Assembly (NCBI RefSeq): GCF_026745355.1
Contig: NC_079209.1
Span: 38,445,505 to 38,509,504 of the forward strand
Direction of reading: 5' to 3'
Length of the DNA: 64,000 nt
Origin: Beta vulgaris subsp. vulgaris
Lineage: Eukaryota; Streptophyta; Magnoliopsida; Caryophyllales; Amaranthaceae
Both the position numbers and the translations under genes were made by a program. Below the pieces are notes generated by a model. It worked only from the letters and a program-made list of their open reading frames with translations, had not been told where the DNA came from and did not search any database. This document shows positions 48,301 through 62,406 of the stretch, one piece after another (position 1 is the stretch's first letter; each line of letters starts with the position of its first letter).

Positions 48301-51300
48301 CGGATCTTACGATTCTACGATTTTACGATCCTGGAGGACCTCACCGATCCTGATCCCACGTAGGATCTTAATTTTGTAGGATCTTTCGATCCTACCCAAC
48401 CACAAAAAATCACATGGTAGGATCTTAACACGATTCTACGATCCTACGATTCTACGATCCGATTCTACCGTATAAATATTATAAAGTAATTTCACATATA
48501 ATATTTCTCTTATTAGATTTTGGTCGCATGTTACTTTAATCTTATAGTATTGAAAAACTATCATCATTTGCTAATTAAAAAATTCATTATTAATATGTGT
48601 AAATTTTTAACATAAGGTTCTCACCATATTTTAGTACAATTATCTCTATTTCACCAAATTGTAGGATCTTACGATCCTACAATCCGATCCCACCGATTCG
48701 ATTCTACCAACCCGTACGATCCAAAGTAGGATCCCGATCCTAATAACATTGCATACAATCATAGAAAAAGAGCTAGAAAAATTATACAACTATATAAAAG
48801 ATTCTATAGGGGCCAAAACTCGCATGAACTAATATAACAAATTTTAAGCAAAAACAAAATACATGTAGCTTGCTTGGGAAACAAATTAATTTAACTTATA
48901 GATATTTAAATGTCTCACAGCGCTTTTAAAAAGCTACCAGAGAGGGAAATGAAAATATCATGATCTCACCATAATTCTCTAAAAGTGCAAAGTATTTTCC
49001 AAAGTTACGCGGTTATTTACCAAGTTCCTTGGAGATAGTTGTTCTATACCTCCGTGTATATTCCCCATCTAACTACCTGTGTCAGTCTAAGTACATGTAC
49101 CCTTCTGTCAAATGTCATTTGAACATAACTAAGGGTGCGTTCTTTTCACCTTGAAAACTTAAGTTTCAGGTCTAATTGGTTCAGATAAGTTCAAATTACT
49201 TCCAATAAGTTAAAATCTTCTAAAGTTCCAATAATTGCATATAAGTTAAAAAAACAATGTGAAGAGAACAAACCCGAAGTGATAACAAACGAATTCAGGT
49301 CCAAGGGAACCCGTAAGACAAGAAAACACACTATAAAGATCATGAACTGTGATGGCATCTATGTAAGCATATGTGAGATTAGAGTTGTATTTTCCAGGTA
49401 AGAAAAATTGGCAAACATGTCTGGTTCACATTTAATCTTAAGAGAGTTAAGTCTGGTTTATGGTGATACATTGGGTTGTAACGTAGAACAGAGTGAGGCA
49501 AAATTTTGTCATGGATGTCGTGTCATGCTGCATAAAGCTTTGTCATCAAAGGAACCCTAGAACCTTTTTTTTAGAGAATTTAATCATGTAAGATGTCACA
49601 GCATTTTGTCATAGATTTTGAAGATATACTTCATGATACTGCATCAGTAACAAGAAGTGACTTTTTCTCACATAACACCACAAAGGTCTCATTGTGCACA
49701 ATGATAATGCTATAGAATCTGTCAAGCAATACCTCGTCCGATAACCCAAATGAAGTACTTTTAAAGCAGTCAACTTCAGGACGTTGAACCCCCTCAAAAT
49801 GACCAATATCCCATTCATAACCTGATATGAAGTAAGTATAAGAACTTTAGTCTGGAAAAATTGAATACATAAATGTTGAAAGCATTCAACATCACAGAGA
49901 AGAAAAAACAAAAACATCAAAATGAAAGTGGTAAAGGATGACAGATCATGCGGAGCGAACACATAGAGTACCCTACCAGGGAACGGAAATAGTTGTCACT
50001 TTCCCTGGCATTGAAGTACGAAAACAAGAGAAGATAGCAAACTACAGACATGTTGAGCCGCATAACAGCAAAAAGAAAAAACTTAATCAATGTCATACAC
50101 ACACCCCCCCCCCAACCTCCTAACCCCCAAAAAAGTTAAAAGAAGACGAAAAAAAAGTGACAATGTGTAGTGTCAGCAACATGCACATTTGCTTTATTGT
50201 CACTTTTGCACTTTTTTAGCACACTAATCTTCCTAAAGTCTACAAATATTGGGATTCTTAGCACAGTAATATTCTTACAGAGAAAAAAAGACAGTCTCCT
50301 CTCAGAACTAGGAGAGACAATGCAAAAGAGCTCTGCAGCTCCTCTTCTTACCATCAGTAGGAACTCCTCATAATATAATTAAATATATAATCATAGTCTT
50401 GTATTAACAAATATAAATTAATAAATGAATTTTCAAAGATTTGTTACCATTTCTTACGTCCAATAAAATGCAATTCTTGTCATTTGCATTTGCTGTGTCA
50501 TGATTGTTATTTATCGACTTCAACCTTGTTCTCCATTCAGCCGGTGACAGAGGCACTGCACGCATTAAAGGATCGAGGAGCGGAAGATCTTGAACTCCTA
50601 AATCAAACTATACGTCAAATAATGTCAATCAAAAAATGACAAAAGAAAAAACAGTAGGGAAATAAATAAGTGGCACTAGTTTGCATATGGAACTTGCCTG
50701 CACCAATGAGGGCTTATAACGCAGCTTCAATCTCGGAAATGCATGTCCAATAGAAGATGGTGAAATTTGAACCAGAATATCAGTGAATCTTTGATCATCT
50801 CTAAGCCATTTCACATATGCAAGAGCATCTCTTGATGGTCCACTGAACTGTGATAACAAGAGATATAAAAAATTTGCAACCCAAATGAGAAATGAGATAT
50901 AAAGATTCTTCAGATAAAACATAAAATCTACCTTCAGGGTAGGCCCCAAAGCTACGAAGTTATAATCATGACTAAGGACACTACAAGGCTAGGAACCAGG
51001 TTACACCAAAAATCAGGACACAAGCGTACAATTTAACTTCTACCACCATTAAATGGAATTAATCACTGTGCACGCAAGAAACCTAAAATGCAAAATATAA
51101 AACCACTATGCTAAAATGCTGATGTCAAAGATCTTAAACTTCCTATTAACACAAACTTTGCACACAAATAATTGCTAGTCCTATTGTATACTTTTATAGG
51201 CTAAAATACTATGGCTCTGAAAATTGATGAGTAGTGAGGAACAGATAAAAATGAGAAGTCAATAGCAGATACATTAGGCTATTACTAAGTACGACAAAAC

Positions 51301-53998
51301 CTAGAAAATAGTTTAAAACATTGTTAAAATTGAGGGTGGTAGCAATAACGCAAGCAGATGGATGAGCAGCAAATTGCAGAACAGAAACAATATACTTTAA
51401 AATTAGAAGATGCAGCAACAAGGGGAACAACCGCTCAATTATAGATATACACGTAATAAGGAAGAGTAATACGAAGTGAAGACCAGTAAGATTATACACA
51501 CAGGAAAAGGTGAGTAATACCTGCGCATTAACACCTTGTTCATTGATATAAATCCGCCCATGTATGTCAAGCTCCTGAGAACAGATCAGTGAAGAGAATT
51601 CTCATTCTTATAAATATATTATAAAGGCTAAGGATTGACAATTTTACATTGCATAATTGCCATAAGGGAACAAAAAACTTATTCAAAGAATCTACTTAAT
51701 TACATAAGAATGTACGTTGCATTCCCTGAAAATGCAGACAACAAAAAAAATGATAGATGTGACAAACTTCTTGAATTAACCAGATAAGTAGACTTGGGCA
51801 TGGGCCGGGACTGTTCACGGGTTTGGCCCACGGGATTTGGGCACTGGGGGCGGGGTGGGGCGGGACCGTGAATGGCGGGTTGTGCTGTGCCGGGCTTGAA
51901 ATTTTCAGATTTTGTCCACAACCCCGCCCAAGCCCACGGGCCTGACTCGTGTTCTATGTTATTTTTTGGCAATTTTAGAGTAAAAACAAAGAAAAGGGGC
52001 ATTCGGCCCGCGGGCTCGTGCAAGTATTGACCGTGGCAAGCACACGTAGCGGACAACGGACCGGGCCAGCATGCGCCCACCTCTACGGATAAGTAACGTG
52101 GTCTTTAATGATGGTAAGAAATAAAGAACTATGGTCAAAAGTTCTAGAAGATTGAAGAAATTATCTGCATGACAACACTATAGAACAGTAGATCCTCCTA
52201 ACTATGGAATTTGAAAGAAAAAATCCTCATTATAAGTGAGAAACCAAACCAGACAGCAAATACTGCTTTTATTCCTAGCAAGCAAACATGAAGCATTCCT
52301 ATTGAATGAGGTAGCGTGATACTGCAACGTCACTAGATGCACTATTCTGCAGAAACTTAGCACAATTCTCCTTATCAACATAGCTAGAAGACTCCATATT
52401 TTCCGCCGTTCTGTTTCCTTCATTGCGTACGCAATAAATAAAAAAGGCATCATTTTTTTAAATTACCTTTTGTCCTATGGCGTTTCTGACATCCCCTCAT
52501 TTCAATTTTCATACTTCCTATACAATTATATATACTTGCAAATGTGAAATTACAGGAAAGGAAAATAAGAGCATATTTGAAAATTTAAGAATGCCATTTT
52601 AATTGTTTTGCAAGTGGGAAGTTGAAGAAGTCCAGGAAAAATCAATTAGGACTCTAAGTACACCCTTGTTCCCATTATCCTGAAGTAAGTGTTTAAGATC
52701 GTGGAGAACGTAACAGAAACAAAAGTAGCCAAGAGATGGCCTATTTTGTACACAGATTCGACAGATATATCCTCTTGGTTTTCCATACTTTCGTCAAATT
52801 CAGAATATAAAACGTTGCATTGTACTACTAACTACTAGTCTACTAAGCCACATTGATAGAGAAATTATGGAAGCCAAGTGATATCAGCAAGTACTTCTCA
52901 CATGTCAAAAGAAACTACACGTGTGCAGTTATTTTCAATGTAGCTTCATTATCTTTGACTATCTTTATATGCTTCTCATCAATTATTGAATCACAAACGA
53001 ATTCCATTTCGGATCAAGGGTCTAGCAAAAATTGCATCAATCCAACCCCAAAACTACCTTGAGAAAGATCCTCTTTAGACAAACTGAGAATATACTACCT
53101 CCGTTTCTTAATAAGTGCAACATTTTCCTTATTTGGAATAGTCACAATAAGTGCAACCAAGCTCAAAATGGTAAAAAAAGTTCAATATTATTACAAATAT
53201 GCCACCAAAAAGCAAGAGGGGACCACAACTTTTTTGTTTCATCACTTGAATTACTCTACTTTATTGTGGTCCCAACTTTCTCTCTCTACATTCCTTGGTA
53301 TTCCCTCACTTTCTCTATGTTGCACTTATTAAGAAACGGAGGAAGTATTTAGTTTCAATTCGATACAAGAATCTCAAACTTCAAATGCATAAAACTTTTG
53401 GTGCCACTACCTCCTATTGCACGCAGCATATATATATTCACATATGTCATTCAAAAAACTAGTAACATTAAGTAAAATTTTGGCCTTCAACTTCCAAATA
53501 AAATGCATACCCATATTCATAATCATTTAGTACAATAACCCAGAAACCAAAAATAATAAGAAAATTCTTAGAAAAATTCATATGCAATCTCCAACTAAAA
53601 CAAAAACAGTTCTCCTTGAAAAAAAAATTGCAAGAGAGAGATAGGAAATGAACCTGTAAAACGAATAAATGCCTGGAAACTTCAAATTGAGGGTCTTTGA
53701 TGAAAACAAAGTGGTAGAAATTGACAACAATGAAGAGGTTATCATCGTGTTGAACGAAGGGGCTTTGAGAAGGAATGGAAGTGGGGGGAATTAAAGAGCA
53801 ATTGCGGCTGAATTGGGTAGTTTTGAAGTTGTTTGTGCCATGGATGAATATCGTTTTGGAGTGTGGTAAGATGGGAAGAGAAGATGAGAGTGTTGATGAA
53901 AGAGAGAGTTGGCGGCCATGGAAATGAGAGAGAGAGGAGAGAGAAAATGAGTTGGGTATGGTTATGGAGGGTGGGAGATTGATGTTGAGGGAAGCCAT
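42395..53998 (-). CDS. STR8: Rhodanese-like domain protein 8 (STR8-like), chloroplast-targeted, 8 exons
   Basis: Exons on the minus strand: 53654-53998, 51521-51574, 50698-50847, 50448-50607, 49733-49821, 44438-44541, 44041-44304 and 42395-42554. Together they give 1326 bp, 441 residues plus a TAG stop, with phase conserved at every junction. Residues 1 to about 70 are Ser/Thr-rich with few acidic residues, a likely chloroplast transit peptide. Residues about 85-180 form the N-terminal domain of the TrhO/UPF0176 family (VVNFYHFVF, HGRIYINEQGVNAQ, LKLRYKPSLVQ). The rhodanese domain follows, with LLDVRNGYEWDIGHFEG and the active-site loop YCTGGIRCD (Cys about 287). The Cys-rich C-terminus (CYICGS, NCANLDC, CCRDC, GCCCRDC) may bind metal. 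Arabidopsis STR8 is close in length (about 448). Sulfurtransfer or tRNA-modification activity is inferred from bacterial TrhO. Intron 3 uses a GC donor (CAG|GCAAGT). Start context CTATGGCTTCC is plant-typical. No break is seen. Confidence 0.92.
42644..43390. mobile_element. TIR element, copy A, in STR8 intron 7
   Basis: The left part (ATTTAACTAGAATAATACAAACTTT, then CCTAGAGTTGG and an AACTTTTTTCTTTTC tract) aligns with the left part of the element at 45642. The right part (CCTACTCGAGGAAATG, GTATAAAGTTTGTATTATT) is its inverted counterpart. The interior differs and is G-rich. The right end is diverged or truncated, so the limits are approximate. No protein is encoded. Confidence 0.65.
43044..43130. 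repeat. 27-bp G-rich tandem repeat
   Basis: GGGGGAAAGGGAGGGGGTTTTGCGCAT-type units are repeated about 2.5 times with period 27, followed to 43245 by more G runs. Potential G-quadruplex on the plus strand, which is the template strand of STR8. Confidence 0.85.
44438..44541 (-). other. STR8: STR8 exon 6 with the catalytic cysteine loop
   Basis: Encodes HILMYCTGGIRCDVYSTIL. The first Cys of CTGGIRC is the predicted persulfide-carrying residue. The flanking splice sites are GATCCAG|GTTACT and CCTCAG|GTTGTT. Confidence 0.9.
45096..45315. mobile_element. Stowaway-like MITE in STR8 intron 5
   Basis: Starts CTACCTCCACCCC and ends GCGGAGTAAG between TA dinucleotides (45094-45095 and 45316-45317). 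The length of 220 bp and CTACCTCC-type ends fit Tc1/mariner Stowaway MITEs, but the arms pair only in part. Confidence 0.5.
45642..46515. mobile_element. TIR element, copy B, in STR8 intron 5
   Basis: Ends are GGAGTATTTAACTAGAATAAT and its complement ATTATTCTAGTTAAATACTCC. Inverted similarity extends about 130 bp inwards (CAACCTTTG, ATATTTCAAACTTTAT, CCTAGAGTA). The flanking 9-mers AAGAATTAA and AAATATTAA agree at 7 of 9 bases, which would suit an aged MULE insertion. No transposase is encoded. It is related to copy A at 42644. Confidence 0.75.
46965..48095. mobile_element. MULE with perfect 9-bp target duplication in STR8 intron 5
   Basis: The ends GGATTTTTTGGTTAAAACAC and its inverted counterpart extend about 150 bp as terminal inverted repeats (including CCCCCAAACGTTTTA and TTCCGTCAAATCCAGACGTT). 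The flanks AAAGATAAA (46956-46964 and 48096-48104) are an exact 9-bp duplication, the signature of Mutator-like elements. No MURA transposase; the interior has a GRF-zinc-finger-like fragment (47395-47754). Confidence 0.92.
47395..47754 (+). pseudogene. GRF-type zinc finger plus coiled-coil fragment inside the MULE
   Basis: From ATG 47395: CNCRIPAKILRSWMHDNPGRS, then after a one-base frame change GCGFFGWVDKN, the typical closing part of a GRF zinc finger (C-x-C ... NPGR-x-F ... C-G-F-F-x-W-x-D). A charged, coiled-coil-prone segment (VINELVLEKRLLTHEVTFLN) follows to 47754. Stops and the frame change show it is broken. Small GRF-plus-coiled-coil proteins are common near plant MULEs. Whether this is captured host sequence or element cargo cannot be told from here. 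Confidence 0.65.
48296..48752. repeat. GATCCTACGATCC-rich repeat element
   Basis: Two clusters (48296-48475 and 48660-48752) of GGATC, CGATCC, ACGATTCTACGATCC and palindromic GTAGGATC/GATCCTAC motifs surround an AT-rich centre. Outer parts are complementary in places (CCGGATCTTACGAT / GGATCGGGATCCTAC), suggesting a small TIR element. The family is not recognised. Confidence 0.5.
50696..50697 (-). other. STR8: Non-canonical GC donor of STR8 intron 3
   Basis: The junction reads GTGCAG|GCAAGTT. Reading on to the next GT would shift the frame, while GC-AG splicing joins LVQ to FDLGVQDLPLLDP in phase, as in relatives. CAG|GCAAGT is the usual strong form of GC donors. Confidence 0.8.
51790..52086. 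mobile_element. hAT-type MITE in STR8 intron 1
   Basis: Starts AGACTTGGGCATGGGCCGGG and ends GCGCCCACCTCTAC, its imperfect complement. The 8-bp flanks AGATAAGT (51782-51789) and GGATAAGT (52087-52094) differ at one base. 297 bp, GC-rich, non-coding. The 8-bp duplication and GGGC-rich ends are typical of hAT elements. Confidence 0.82.
53095..53345. mobile_element. Stowaway MITE in STR8 intron 1
   Basis: 251 bp. It starts CTACCTCCGTTTCTTAATAA and ends in the inverted copy (TTATTAAGAAACGGAGGAAG), flanked by TA on both sides. The inner arm continues with GTGCAAC. Classic Tc1/mariner-derived Stowaway structure. Confidence 0.9.
53654..53998 (-). other. STR8: STR8 exon 1 (start codon and transit peptide)
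   Basis: 115 codons from ATG 53998 to a TTTACAG|GTTCAT donor, ending in phase 0. Carries the Ser-rich leader and the first beta strands of the N-terminal domain. Confidence 0.88.
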
Positions 53999-54467
53999 AG
54001 CAAAAACGGAAAGGACCTCATGCCCTCATCCTGTTTCTGTCTCTTTAAATTATAACAGGAACTCCTCCAATGGTAAGCGGTAAGAGCATTCCCAATGGTG
54101 ATGAGTTTGATCACCAAATTTTCCTACTTACTCATGTTTTGATCATTTCATGATCAAATATATCACCTCCACTCCACTCATGAACAAAAAAAACATCAAA
54201 CTCCACTTTATCTCTCCTACTTTTCACTACCCCACCTCAACTTTCTCCCTCCTATTTCTCTTTCCTACTTCAATTAATATTATAATTTACATATTAAAAA
54301 TAAAAATGAATCATCTTATGATTACTTAAAATTATAATAATTTTTTTTTCCTCTTTTTAGGTGAGGAGGAGAAGGTAAAAAATTATAGAGAAAAATGATG
54401 TATAAATATTTTTAAAGAGAGAAAGGTGAGGAGGAGAAGTGTTTTTTTTTTCTGAAATATATCAATA
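53999..54467 (-). promoter_or_regulatory. STR8: STR8 upstream region and probable promoter
   Basis: Between the STR8 ATG and the Helitron end lie 469 bp. On the minus strand TATAATTTAAAGAGAC near 54040-54055 is a TATA-like box about 45 bp before the ATG. From about 54076 the sequence AGAGCATTCCCAATGGTGATG resembles the end of a common plant MITE type, so part of the promoter may itself be of transposon origin. Confidence 0.45.
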
Positions 54468-54496
54468 CTAGTTTTTAACCCGTGCAAAAATGCACG
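54468..54496 (-). terminator. Helitron 3' hairpin and CTAG end
   Basis: A 6-bp stem with a 4-base loop lies nine bases before CTAG. In rolling-circle transposition this hairpin acts as the stop signal. Confidence 0.88.
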
Positions 54497-54702
54497 AGAG
54501 GCCATACTTTTAGATTATGTTATAAATTATTTTATAGACGAAAAGATTATTAATGCGACAATAACATTTTTGATTAATGAGAGTTTGAAAATAAAACTTG
54601 AAATCAAATCGAATACACATCACATTATTAAAGGAACAAACAGTTACACTTTCTCTTTATCAAAACATAAAAAACGGTCTCAATTACAATTATATACACA
54701 AT

Positions 54703-57700
54703 TCAAATATTTTGAAAAACTTCCTTATAGACCACATTGGTTGTAACGGATGAGTTACCACGATCTTTATCACAGATCAAGATTTTCAAACCCTTTTTGC
54801 TTGTAACTCTTGAAATAGCCACATACAATTGTCCGTGGCTGAACATTGACCGGGGGAGATATAAACCAATGTGCGCTAAGGACTGTCCTTGGCTTTTATT
54901 GATTGTCATTGCAAAACAAACAACCAAGGGAATTGTCTTCTTTGAAATTTTATGGGGAACTTTGTTGCATCTGATGGGGTAAGTGTCATCCTCGGAATAA
55001 AAACTTTATCACCAACATTACTACCAGATACAACAACTGCCTCAATAATTCGATTGCCAAGGTGCTTCACAACTAACCTAGTACCATTGCAAAGCCTAGA
55101 AGTCTGATCAATATTCCGTAGTAGCATCACTGGTGCCCCTACCTTCAAGGTTATATTATGATTTGGCAAACCGCAACACTTGATTGTATTCAGAAATTCA
55201 GTAGAATACATCTCGTGTATTCCGAAATTCCCTTCCTCCATTGAAATTGCATCTGAACTCAAGTACGTTCTTTCTTCACCTGGTAAGCGTGACAAAACAC
55301 GATCATTTGCTTCCCAGATGTTATATATCTTCTAGATCAGGATATGTGCTATCAACTATTGCAGAAATAGGGTCATCTCCTCCGTATACCAATGCTTCAC
55401 GAGAAATTTCTACATTGGCTTCACCATCATTCGGTTCACCAACTTTGCCGTCTCCGATATTCAGAATCCACTCATAGAGAACTCCCTAATTTCTTCCAGA
55501 TTTGACTTATCAGATCCTATTCTGAGACGCATGTTTTGCGTCAATCTAAGCACACGACAAAAGTCCCATATATAAGAACTATTGATTGCTGAAAATACAA
55601 TATCTTGTCTGCTACCTTTGGGAACAACAGGCAATATCTGTCTTAATCACCAGCGAACACAACCACCTTACCACCAAATGGGATATGACGATTTGCTGGA
55701 TTTATTGATTGCATAACATCCTTTAAGCTTCTATCAAGAGCTTCAAAGCAATATTTATGCATCATGAGAGCTTCACCCCAAATGATAAGCTTTGTCTTCA
55801 TAAGTAGTCCTGTCAAGTCCGATCCAGGCTTAATGCCATGACATGTTGAGTTCTCATCGACATTTAATGGTAGGCCAAATCTAGAGTGCACAGTTCTCCC
55901 ACGTGGAAGCAACAAAGAGGCGATTCCACTTAATGCAACTGGCAAAACAATTTCCCCTTTACGCCTTAATGCTGCACATAATAATCTCCACAAGTATGTC
56001 TTTCCCGTGCCTCGATAACCATAAACAAAGAATACACCTCCTTTACCGCGCAATACAGCAGATATGATCTCATTATAAATTCCACGCTGCTCATCAGTCA
56101 GTCCAGCATAAAGATCTTGAAACTCCTTTTGTAATTGCTCTTGGTCATACGAAAGCTCATCCATAATGAGCTTATTTTGACCATCTGATACAATCAAGTC
56201 ATTTGGAAATGGCATTCCGGTAAATTTACGAAGGGTGCTACCATTACTTTGTAACTTAGCTTCGATGTCAGCCAAAGCAAAGTTTTTCAATTGTTCATCA
56301 CTTAGACGTAATGCTGCAAAACGAACACAATGTGTGATAGGAAAAAATTTATGTTATTTCTGTAAGATAATTTAGTATACACATTTATTACATAAAGTGA
56401 TATAAAAGTAAATATACCCGCGTCTTGGAGAAGTCTACGTTGTCTATGTAAAATATCGTCGGAAAGAAGGTACCAAGTTTTTTCCCAAATAGTCTCAGGT
56501 TTTGTCAAACTGCATGATAACAATAGCATGCAGAAAAGATTGCGGAGATACTGTCCAGATTCTCTAAAACCAGCTTCAATTATAGCATCAATATACTCTT
56601 TGTCATCATCTAACAAACCTCTAGCATAACATGCTTCTTTGAATGTTGCATATTGTACTCCATCAACAACGCGTATGTCTTCATAACATGTTGCACCTTT
56701 CACAAAATTTAACAATGTCCGCAAATAGAATTTTTCACCTGCTCCTGGGACACATGATAAATTCTTCCGATGCAAAATCCCTTTTTTCGAGGTGTCCATT
56801 CACGTGGACCTTGTTGCCATACAAATTTCGTAGGGAATTCAACGTAGCTTATTTCTTTTGCTTCAGCATATCTTTTGTTACACTCCATCCATGACAAAAA
56901 TTTGTCCTCCAATATTAGGTCTCTCGAGCACGGATTCTAAATCAGCATCATCAGTGTAAAGCACGGTACTGCTCGTCAGGCAAGTGAAAACTCAACCTTT
57001 CGACAGCGGGTTCTATAATGAATAGTGAAACCAAAAATCCTCCACATGGCTTCACATGGGGATATGTATCGACAATCATAATACATTTTGATTTCATCTA
57101 TTTCCTTTGGATCTTCAGAGTTTTGACGGTTCTGGTACGTTGTTGTCGTGACTCTATCATACCCTTATTGATATACTTAAACAAATATTTGATCGATCTA
57201 GATTGGTTGCACCATTCTACATTAATATGGGCACGATACTTACACAACAACTCCGGATTATGAGGAACGACAAATCTATTGTCGAGCGTGACACCATTCT
57301 TTTCGACGGTTGCACCACTATCTCTTCTCCTGTAAACAGGATATCCATCTTCATCAACAGTTGTTCTCTCATTGAACATTTTTGGGAAATTTTTTGTGCA
57401 CTTCTTATCCGTGGTAAATGGCGCATCATGGTTCAAAGCACCACATGGACCATGGATCATGAACTCTGTGACAACATCGTACAACTCTTGATTTTTATCT
57501 TTGTTTGGCAGCTCAGCACAAATAATTTTGTCTATTGCATCGCCATTAGGAAACTTGTCATCACGATGTAAGAACAAAGTATGTGTGCGTGTGGCAAGCC
57601 ACGCTTTTGAAATTCAACGGTGTACACAACTGTAAGATTGAAATTTAGATAAATGTTAAGACAACATGTTATGGGATATTTTTGAAGCGTAAGTTTCAAG

Positions 57701-59300
57701 TTTCATAAATACATATACGTACAAAACACTTGCAATAATATCACATTCATATGTACATATATTTACTTGAACCAAACAATTTGATTACCTGCTCGTACTC
57801 GGCCGAAGATGTTTTATCCTTTAAATCTTTGACCAGCTGATCAAGTTTCATCTTAAACACTCGACATATAATATCCGGTCTATCTCCAGGTCTTAAGCCC
57901 CTCTTCGATACAAACCGTGTGATCTCGGGCCACTTTAGGTTACATGTGAAGGTTATAAACAGATCTGGGTAGCCATACCACCTACAAATAGCCATCGCAT
58001 CTTGGTAATTCTCCCTCATGTAACTATGTCTTCCAGTGAATGAGGCTGGTATAACAACACGACTACCGGTAGATGCACCTTCTGTATCTCCTCGTTCTGT
58101 TGCTCCCTTTAGGTTCTTTACATTATCCGCTCTAAAACTTTGTTGGTTATACTTTACAAACAACAATCGTTCAGCTTCCATCATCGTATATCCATCGACG
58201 CAAAATTGCTGGCATAGTCGCCGCGAAAGTAGTATGGTGGGGGCCTCATTTTTACGATCTTGCATCCGATATGCAAACCACTCCCTCATAGTAAGTCTAT
58301 CTTTTTTTTTGAATTGCCAATAGGGGGACTTTTATCTCTATGGAAAACATCCACCCGATATCCATCCTCGCCATATGGAAAGAGAAGGGGATATTGCAAA
58401 GGTAGATAAGAAGGATGGAGTTCAAAAATTTGCTTTAATTTTCCATTTCGTGTTTCGATAATAATATCTCTTTTATCTGCAGTATCAATGTCTCCAACTA
58501 TTAACGCAGCGACCTCAGATGTTGTTGGTAAATTATATGTTCTACCATCAGTATCCCTCCTGCCAATTAGCTATAACCGAACATTTTGACACGAATCACT
58601 AATAAAGCGATCTCTGGCCATCCTAAAATTCTTTGCAAGAGGATTGTGTTCATCTATCATATCTTGTAATAGCGCAATTAGAGGATCTTCAAAATTTTCG
58701 GGATTTCTAGAACTGGCATAAACATTGAAAAAATAGTTACATTTTTAACGCAAATATTTTCATATAACTTTAGTTAGTAAAGCAAGGTAGTATACTTTGT
58801 AATTTACCTATAAGCAACCTTTCTATTAGCAATCTCATGTTCTGTGTCATATATGTATAGATGAGAATACTTTGGACGCGAGCCTTCATTCGGCAACAAA
58901 CTACCAATTAAATGATGATTCTGACCACCTATTTTAAAGTTATATGGTCCATGTCCTTGAGTGGATGGTGCTTGTATCTTCCCTCCCATCGATGTGAACG
59001 AATGCATCATATTATACGGTCGTATGTTCTCGATAAAGTTCCTACTTTTTGGATGTTTTCCTTCAAGCAAGTCACTGAGGAGTTGTGGAGGGCGACGTAG
59101 TAAAGGTAGCACAACTTTGCCTTGCATACAACAAAGTGAGAACTTGGGCTTCTCAGTTTTTGATATGTTTTTTTGCTCTTTCCTCGAACCACATCATTGC
59201 ACCACAATATTCACATTCCCATACTGGATCTCCAATACCAATACTCTATATTACAAATTTCAAATTTAATTATAATATCATTTCAATGTACGTATAAGTT
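54703..59300 (-). pseudogene. Helitron Rep-helicase (RepHel), broken
   Basis: Minus-strand order: start region (58804-59240, LLEGKHPKSRNFIENIRPYN, SHLYIYDTEHEI); Helitron-like N domain (57747-58289, RHSYMRENYQDAMAI, PDLFITFTCN); Rep HUH part (HAH near 57580, KYLFKYINKG near 57170); middle (56302-56912); then a PIF1-type helicase (55643-56290, Walker A GYRGTGKTY, VVVFAGD) and C-terminal helicase motifs (54703-55295, [21 protein letters not shown]). A plausible intron at about 56303-56420 joins in phase. Breaks: a one-base shift just after HAH near 57572, a shift near 54920, further frame changes near 55400-55640, and the helicase motif II reads IIWGEA where DEA is the family norm. It once nicked and unwound DNA for rolling-circle transposition; it cannot now. 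Confidence 0.88.
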
Positions 59301-59379
59301 GCCAACTAACTTTCAACTAATTATGAACTTTATTTTTCAATACATGAAACATCGTTTTCATTGCTAGCAATATTGTCAA

Positions 59380-61900
<2,521 letters not shown>

Positions 61901-61929
61901 AATTAGTATCTCAACAAAATTTTATTAAT

Positions 61930-62116
61930 CTGAACTTAACCCAATTGCACTTAACCCAATTTTACACAACAACTACATATGTTGATACTATACATATGCT
62001 GCACCCAATGACCCAATTGCTATTACACCCAATGACCCAATTGCTTTACTTAGACAAATGTATACTTAGTTGCATCCAATGACCCAATTGCTATTTGCTT
62101 AACCCAATAATTTATA
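61930..62116. repeat. Short direct repeats with ACCCAAT core
   Basis: AACCCAATTGCACTTAACCC, AATGACCCAATTGCT and relatives recur about nine times in 190 bp. Confidence 0.8.
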
Positions 62117-62130
62117 TATTTATCATTTGT

Positions 62131-62406
62131 TGGTAAACCCAATTCCTTATTGCATGCATCTTCCTATCTTATAACACTTATTTCTCTTCCCATTATTTCC
62201 TTTTCACGGTACCCCATTCTTTCATCCAAGAAGTTAGTCCACATTATTTTCTTGTTTTAATATGCAAATTTGTTGGTAAACCCAATTCCTTATTGCATTC
62301 CTATCTTATAACACTTTCTCTTCCCATTATTTCAGCTTCACGGTACCATTCTTTCATCCAAGAAGTTAGTCCACATTATTTTCTTGTTTTAATATGCAAA
62401 TTTGTT
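62131..62406. repeat. Tandem duplication of about 143 bp
   Basis: TGGTAAACCCAATTCCTTATTG starts at 62131 and again at 62274. Both copies continue through CACGGTACC..ATTCTTTCATCC to TATGCAAATTTGTTG. The second copy has lost about 12 bp. Confidence 0.9.

Noticed and set aside
49609..49962. Long minus-strand frame overlapping STR8 exon 5
   Set aside because: It is in a different frame from the true exon and runs into intron sequence; the exon phase is fixed by both neighbours.
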